Source: Streptomyces mobaraensis (lineage in GTDB: Bacteria > Actinomycetota > Actinomycetes > Streptomycetales > Streptomycetaceae). From it: a DNA stretch of 64,000 nt. Position 1 is the stretch's first letter; each line of letters starts with the position of its first letter. The translations under genes were made by a program, and so were the position numbers. Below, in pieces: positions 61,501-64,000 of the stretch. The notes under the pieces were generated by a model. It worked only from the letters and a program-made list of their open reading frames with translations, was not told the DNA's origin and did not search any database. The stretch lies in NCBI RefSeq assembly GCF_020099395.1, contig NZ_CP083590.1:5022001-5086000 (forward strand). Direction: 5' to 3'.

Positions 61501-62834
61501 CCCTGCGCGCGGAGGGCGCGGTGGTGCTGCGGACCGACCGTGACGGTCCGGTGGCGGTGACGGGCGCGGCCGACGCCGTCCTGGGCGGCCCGGGCCCGGC
61601 GGCGCGGCCTCCGGAAAGAGGGACGGTACGGGGAACGGAACGGGGGAGCGGACGGTTCAGTCCGTCTCGATCCAGCCCTCGTACTCCTCGGCGAGGGCGC
61701 GCAGCGCGGCGGGGTCCAGCACGCCGTCCGGGTCCTCCAGGACGACCAGCCACTGCGCGTCCTCCGCGTCGTCCTCTCCGGCCAGCGCCTCGCGGACGAT
61801 CTGCGGCGTCCCGTCCAGGGGGTGTTCGGCCGCGGCCCGCTCGGCCGCCTCCTCGGCGGCCTCCCGGTCCGGGAGCACCAGCAGGAAGCGGGAAGGGCGG
61901 TCGACGGAGGAAGAGGAAGGGGGAACGCTGCTCACCCGATCATTGTGCGGTATGCCCGCACCACCGTGGAGGGGAGCGTCCGGCCCGCGCGGGACGGAGT
62001 GTCCGACCCGCGTGGGATGCTGGGTCCGATGGCCAGGAACACCGCGGGCAAAGCCGCGAACGACGATCTGCTCGCCCCCGTCACGCTCGCCGTGGGGCAG
62101 GAAGAGCTTCTCCTCGACCGCGCCGTGCAGGAGGTGGTGGCCGCGGCCCGTGCCGCCGACGCGGACACCGACGTCCGCGACCTGGCGCCGGACGCGCTCC
62201 AGCCCGGCACCCTGGCCGAGCTGACCAGCCCGTCGCTGTTCGCGGAGCGCAAGGTCGTGATCGTGCGCAACGCCCAGGATCTCTCGGCGGACACGATCAA
62301 GGACGTCAAGGGCTACCTGGGCGCCCCGGCCGAGGAGATCACCCTCGTTCTGCTGCACGCCGGCGGTGCGAAGGGCAAGGGGCTGCTGGACGCCGCCCGG
62401 AAGGCGGGGGCCCGGGAGGTCGCCTGCCCCAAGATGACCAAGCCGGCCGACCGGCTGGCGTTCGTCCGCCAGGAGTTCCGGTCCACGCGCCGGTCCGTGA
62501 CGCCGGAGGCGTGCCAGGCGCTCGTCGATGCCATCGGCAGCGACCTGCGCGAGCTGGCCAGCGCCTGCGCACAGCTCGTCGCGGACGTCGAGGGGACGAT
62601 CGACGAGGCGGTCGTCGCCCGCTACTACACCGGCCGGGCCGAGGCGTCGAGCTTCACCGTCGCCGACCGGGCCGTGGAGGGCCGGGCCGCCGAGGCCCTG
62701 GAGGCGCTGCGCTGGGCCATGTCCACCGGCGTCGCGCCGGTGCTGATCACCAGCGCCCTCGCCCAGGGCGTGCGTTCGATCGGCAAGCTCGCCTCGGCAC
62801 CGCGCGGCGCCCGCCCGGGCGACCTGGCCCGTGA
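58593..62834 (+). CDS. comEC: ComEC/Rec2-family DNA internalisation protein, frame without normal stop
   Basis: ComEC is the membrane channel for single-stranded DNA entry. The frame starts at ATG 58593 and stays open for 1413 codons. Order: two short TM helices, a ~150-residue Pro/Ala/Arg-rich insertion (about 85-235), an extracellular domain, the competence TM domain (LLAVSGSNLTILLTLLIGP onward, about 445-710) and a metallo-beta-lactamase domain with THYHADHVDG (802-811), VAHHGSAHQD and GNSYGHP. Recognisable sequence ends near residue 1009 (about 61620). The following 400 codons cross an antisense gene and overlap holA in another frame; they are Arg/Gly-rich and do not look coding. The true stop is probably lost. 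Confidence 0.8.
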   Translation: MRRTLPPPATDPPDTPPARPEPPPAIPADLRLMVPALAAWAGAAAALTADATTVTALCTVALFLSAVSAGIAVRCRKRTAPLRTPTARPTHPAPPPHPTRWSVPATAPRALPDTDGLSRRDETAHPGGNAYAASPEHSDGPASHGGRRHPDAPAASARPDEGSPSHDAAQRPTRPDRPAPAHRARATPAAGPARAQGPAHPGGNRYPDPKPPSDGPARPDGTARRLRLSRPARPLRATRRWASALAAATAAVLLCGAAGAVVGALRAADGRRGPVPGLAAEYAEATLDVTVIKDPRAVRPRVRGAVRAAPAVTVEGEATRVVVTRRGTATATKVRTPVLLLVRPDWLGILPSTRLRVTGRLAPPTYDGDRIAAVVRVRHGPPRVIGQPTGLQQTAARLRAGLREATDGLAPDARALLPGLVVGDTSRIPPDLDEAFHATDLTHLLAVSGSNLTILLTLLIGPAHLAARAERRGLAGRLGIPLRGTAVVGGLLVLGFVVVCRPEPSVLRAAACGLVALLALATGRRRTLLPALAAAILALVLYDPWLARSYGFLLSVLATGALLTMAPRWSAALRRRGVPARLAEALAATAAAQAACAPVIVLLSSRVSLVGIPCNLLAELAVAPATILGFATLVTAPFAAPVAHGLAWLAGRPAAWTAAVARTGAALPGAELAWPGGWSGAALMAAAVVAAGYAVHRAARRPERQSEPRLPRRRRRRRWFGAVCALLLALAIIRPAPLTRIVTGWPPPGWRFAACDVGQGDALALAAGDGAAVVVDAGPEPRAVDRCLRALGVRTVPLLLLTHYHADHVDGLPGVLRGRTVGTIEGTPFEEPPGQAAFVHREARRAGVPVVAAAPGERGRLGPLSWEVLWPPGPGEAAEAEGGPNDASVTLLVRARELTLLLLGDLEPPAQHALLERYPELPPVDVLKVAHHGSAHQDAELLHRARPRLAVVSVGTGNSYGHPAPRTLTALRAEGAVVLRTDRDGPVAVTGAADAVLGGPGPAARPPERGTVRGTERGSGRFSPSRSSPRTPRRGRAARRGPARRPGPPGRPATARPPRRPLRPAPRGRSAASRPGGVRPRPARPPPRRPPGPGAPAGSGKGGRRRKRKGERCSPDHCAVCPHHRGGERPARAGRSVRPAWDAGSDGQEHRGQSRERRSARPRHARRGAGRASPRPRRAGGGGRGPCRRRGHRRPRPGAGRAPARHPGRADQPVAVRGAQGRDRAQRPGSLGGHDQGRQGLPGRPGRGDHPRSAARRRCEGQGAAGRRPEGGGPGGRLPQDDQAGRPAGVRPPGVPVHAPVRDAGGVPGARRCHRQRPARAGQRLRTARRGRRGDDRRGGRRPLLHRPGRGVELHRRRPGRGGPGRRGPGGAALGHVHRRRAGADHQRPRPGRAFDRQARLGTARRPPGRPGP
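61657..61935 (-). CDS. Small acidic protein, convergent with comEC
   Basis: This 92-residue protein starts at GTG 61935. It is strongly acidic, with a Ser/Pro-rich head and a core (RFLLVLPDREAAEEAAERAA, LAGEDDAEDAQWLVVLEDP, LAEEYEGWIETD). It could be an acidic partner-binding protein; I know no function. It is convergent with comEC and divergent from holA across 93 bp. The comEC frame runs antisense over the whole gene. Confidence 0.7.
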   Translation of the reverse strand: MSSVPPSSSSVDRPSRFLLVLPDREAAEEAAERAAAEHPLDGTPQIVREALAGEDDAEDAQWLVVLEDPDGVLDPAALRALAEEYEGWIETD

Positions 62835-63027
62835 GCTCGGCATGCCGCCCTGGAAGATCGACCGGGTGCGCCAGCAGATGCGCGGCTGGTCGGCGGACGG
62901 CGTCGCGGCCGCGCTGCGCGCCGTCGCCGAGGCGGACGCCGGGGTCAAGGGCGGGGGCGACGATCCGGAGTACGCCCTGGAGAAGGCCGTGGTCGCGGTG
63001 GCCCGGGCGGCCCGCAGCCGCTCCTGA
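62029..63027 (+). CDS. holA: DNA polymerase III delta subunit
   Basis: HolA opens the beta clamp as part of the clamp loader. The 332-residue protein has an AAA+-like fold without Walker motifs, as normal: LAVGQEELLLDRAVQEVV, ELTSPSLFAERKVVIVRNAQDL, KPADRLAFVRQEF, ASACAQLVADV and the C-terminal collar LGMPPWKIDRVRQQMRGW. Length matches the family. ATG 62029 is used; the frame is open further upstream. Its first 800 nt overlap the open comEC frame on the same strand. Confidence 0.93.
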   Translation: MARNTAGKAANDDLLAPVTLAVGQEELLLDRAVQEVVAAARAADADTDVRDLAPDALQPGTLAELTSPSLFAERKVVIVRNAQDLSADTIKDVKGYLGAPAEEITLVLLHAGGAKGKGLLDAARKAGAREVACPKMTKPADRLAFVRQEFRSTRRSVTPEACQALVDAIGSDLRELASACAQLVADVEGTIDEAVVARYYTGRAEASSFTVADRAVEGRAAEALEALRWAMSTGVAPVLITSALAQGVRSIGKLASAPRGARPGDLARELGMPPWKIDRVRQQMRGWSADGVAAALRAVAEADAGVKGGGDDPEYALEKAVVAVARAARSRS

Positions 63028-63081
63028 GCGCGCGGCAGCCCGGGGCGCCGCGTACCCCGCAGCCGCTCCTGAGCGCGCGGC
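63011..63081 (+). repeat. 45-bp tandem duplication of the holA 3' end
   Basis: A 26-bp sequence spanning the holA stop (63011-63036) is repeated exactly at 63056-63081. The gap 63028-63369 (342 bp) holds no gene, only this duplication, a 25-bp tandem repeat and a terminator. Confidence 0.8.
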
Positions 63082-63131
63082 GTGCCCGCAGTGCCGCCGC
63101 GTATCCCGGGTTCCTCCCGAACCCCGGGCAT

Positions 63132-63206
63132 GCCGAAGGCCCCGGTCGCCGAGTACGCCGAAGCCCCCGGTCGTCGGATACGCCGAAGGCCCCGGTCCGT
63201 CCTGGG
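63132..63206 (+). repeat. 25-bp tandem repeat next to the holA/rpsT terminator
   Basis: Units starting GCCGAAGGCCCCGGTC begin at 63132, 63157 and 63182, with one or two changes each. The third merges into the left arm of the terminator. Confidence 0.75.
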
Positions 63207-63225
63207 GAAGGACGGGCCCGGGGCC
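63188..63225. terminator. Bidirectional terminator between holA and rpsT
   Basis: A 15-bp stem (GGCCCCGGTCCGTCC with GGACGGGCCCGGGGCC, one bulge) with a short loop serves both convergent genes. Confidence 0.8.
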
Positions 63226-63369
63226 CTCGGTTTCGTTCGGGTGAGCCGTCAGGCTCTTGCCGCGCCCGCGTGGCGAACGACCGAGCGCGGCGGGGTGCCG
63301 TTCCGGAGCGGTAGAGGGGCCGCTGGTTCCGGTACCGGCAGGGGCCGGGGCTCACGCCCCGGAGAGGCT

Positions 63370-63636
63370 TCAGCCCTTAAGGGCGGCAACCTGCTTGGCC
63401 AGCGCCGACTTCTTGTTGGCGGCGGCGTTCTTGTGCAGGACACCCTTGCTGGCGGCCTTGTCGAGCTTCTTGCCGGCCAGGGCGACGGCGGCGGTGGCCT
63501 TGGCGGCGTCACCGGCGACGATGGCCTCGCGGGCCGCGCGGACAGCGGTCTTGACCGAGGACTTGACGGCCTTGTTGCGCAGGCGCGCCTTCTCGTTGGT
63601 CTTGTTCCGCTTGATCTGGGACTTGATGTTCGCCAC
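63370..63636 (-). CDS. rpsT: 30S ribosomal protein S20
   Basis: S20 binds 16S rRNA. The 88-residue, strongly basic, helical protein begins [21 protein letters not shown] and has [20 protein letters not shown] at the C-terminus, all as in the family. It is convergent with holA and divergent from lepA. Confidence 0.97.
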   Translation of the reverse strand: MANIKSQIKRNKTNEKARLRNKAVKSSVKTAVRAAREAIVAGDAAKATAAVALAGKKLDKAASKGVLHKNAAANKKSALAKQVAALKG

Positions 63637-63711
63637 GAAAGAGCCTTTTCAGGTTCGTTGGATTTCGAGAGTGCGCTCCGCGCGTGAGAGGGTCGCGAAG
63701 CACAGTGGACC

Positions 63712-63741
63712 AGGCTACCAGCCCGCCCCGGGCCGTCCCAA
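63712..63741 (-). promoter_or_regulatory. Promoter of rpsT
   Basis: On the minus strand TTGGGA (63741-63736) and TAGCCT (63717-63712) are 18 bp apart, with a leader of about 70 nt. Confidence 0.55.
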
Positions 63742-63841
63742 ACCGGACGGCGGCCGCCGCTCATGGGAGCATGGAGGGGTCGTATACCCGACTCCCGCCG
63801 AGACTGGCGTGCAAACGCCGAAGTCACCGAATGGATCCTGC

Positions 63842-64000
63842 GTGCCCGCGACCCCTACCAACGTGCCCGAGCCGAGCCGTACCGACCCGGCTCTGATCCG
63901 TAACTTCTGCATCATCGCGCACATCGACCATGGCAAGTCGACGCTCGCCGACCGGATGCTTCAGCTGACCGGCGTGGTCGACTCGCGGCAGATGCGCGCG
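63842..64000 (+). CDS. lepA: Elongation factor 4 (LepA), N-terminal fragment
   Basis: LepA is a ribosomal back-translocase-like GTPase. Only the first 53 codons are in the window. After a short variable head ([17 protein letters not shown]) comes [22 protein letters not shown], the G1 P-loop with the AHIDHGKST signature of translation GTPases, then [10 protein letters not shown]. The GTG at 63842 is the only start near this motif. The gene runs off the right edge. Confidence 0.93.
   Translation, partial: MPATPTNVPEPSRTDPALIRNFCIIAHIDHGKSTLADRMLQLTGVVDSRQMRA

Overview
The window is high-GC DNA (codon third positions almost all G or C) with GTG and TTG starts, leaderless promoters and an mre/rodA, rne-rplU-rpmA-obg, proB-proA, nadD-LCP-rsfS, leuS, comEA-comEC, holA-rpsT-lepA order. 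This gene order and the protein sequences are those of a Streptomyces chromosome core. It is not an accessory island: I see no transposase, integrase, phage gene, CRISPR array or biosynthetic cluster.

Layout, left to right. (1) 1-2643: three tandem minus-strand paralogues of single-pass membrane proteins with Pro/Gly/Tyr-rich cytoplasmic heads. (2) 2817-5438: valS. (3) 5765-9632: a minus-strand glycan operon (wecB, processive family 2 glycosyltransferase, polytopic membrane protein). (4) 9963-11785: a soluble PAS histidine kinase and OmpR-type regulator, divergent from folC, a DUF4233 membrane protein and ndk (11948-14362). (5) 14634-20829: mreB-mreC-mreD-PBP2-RodA, the elongasome-like cluster that in Streptomyces serves spore-wall synthesis. 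(6) 21033-25576: a CYTH-CHAD protein and a radical SAM protein with its partner. (7) 25796-32492: rne, rplU, rpmA, obg. (8) 32760-38466: a TagF-like polymerase, then proB, a small conserved protein and proA. (9) 38665-46079: two related membrane proteins, an M48 protease, two tiny membrane proteins, nadD, a divergent LCP protein, rsfS and a histidine phosphatase. (10) 46214-49690: two identical tRNA-Ala(GGC) genes flanking an XRE/MFS pair and two zinc-ribbon proteins. (11) 49935-55141: a secreted S53 protease and leuS behind an attenuator. (12) 55406-64000: a DUF948-like protein, degV, comEA, comEC, holA, rpsT and the start of lepA.

Common themes are envelope construction (mre cluster, TagF-like protein, LCP protein, glycan operon) and translation (valS, leuS, rplU, rpmA, rpsT, obg, rsfS, lepA, tRNAs). 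The most notable signals are: a leaderless 12-codon leader peptide with three consecutive Leu codons followed by an intrinsic terminator upstream of leuS; many genes whose -10 box lies 6-8 nt from the start codon; probable CTG starts (45423, 24764); a comEC frame with no stop that runs over two other genes; a probable internal frame switch in comEA; an LCP protein lacking its usual catalytic motifs; a pair of membrane proteins sharing a VVFDExFVRAA motif; and a family of long palindromic repeats at gene 3' ends.
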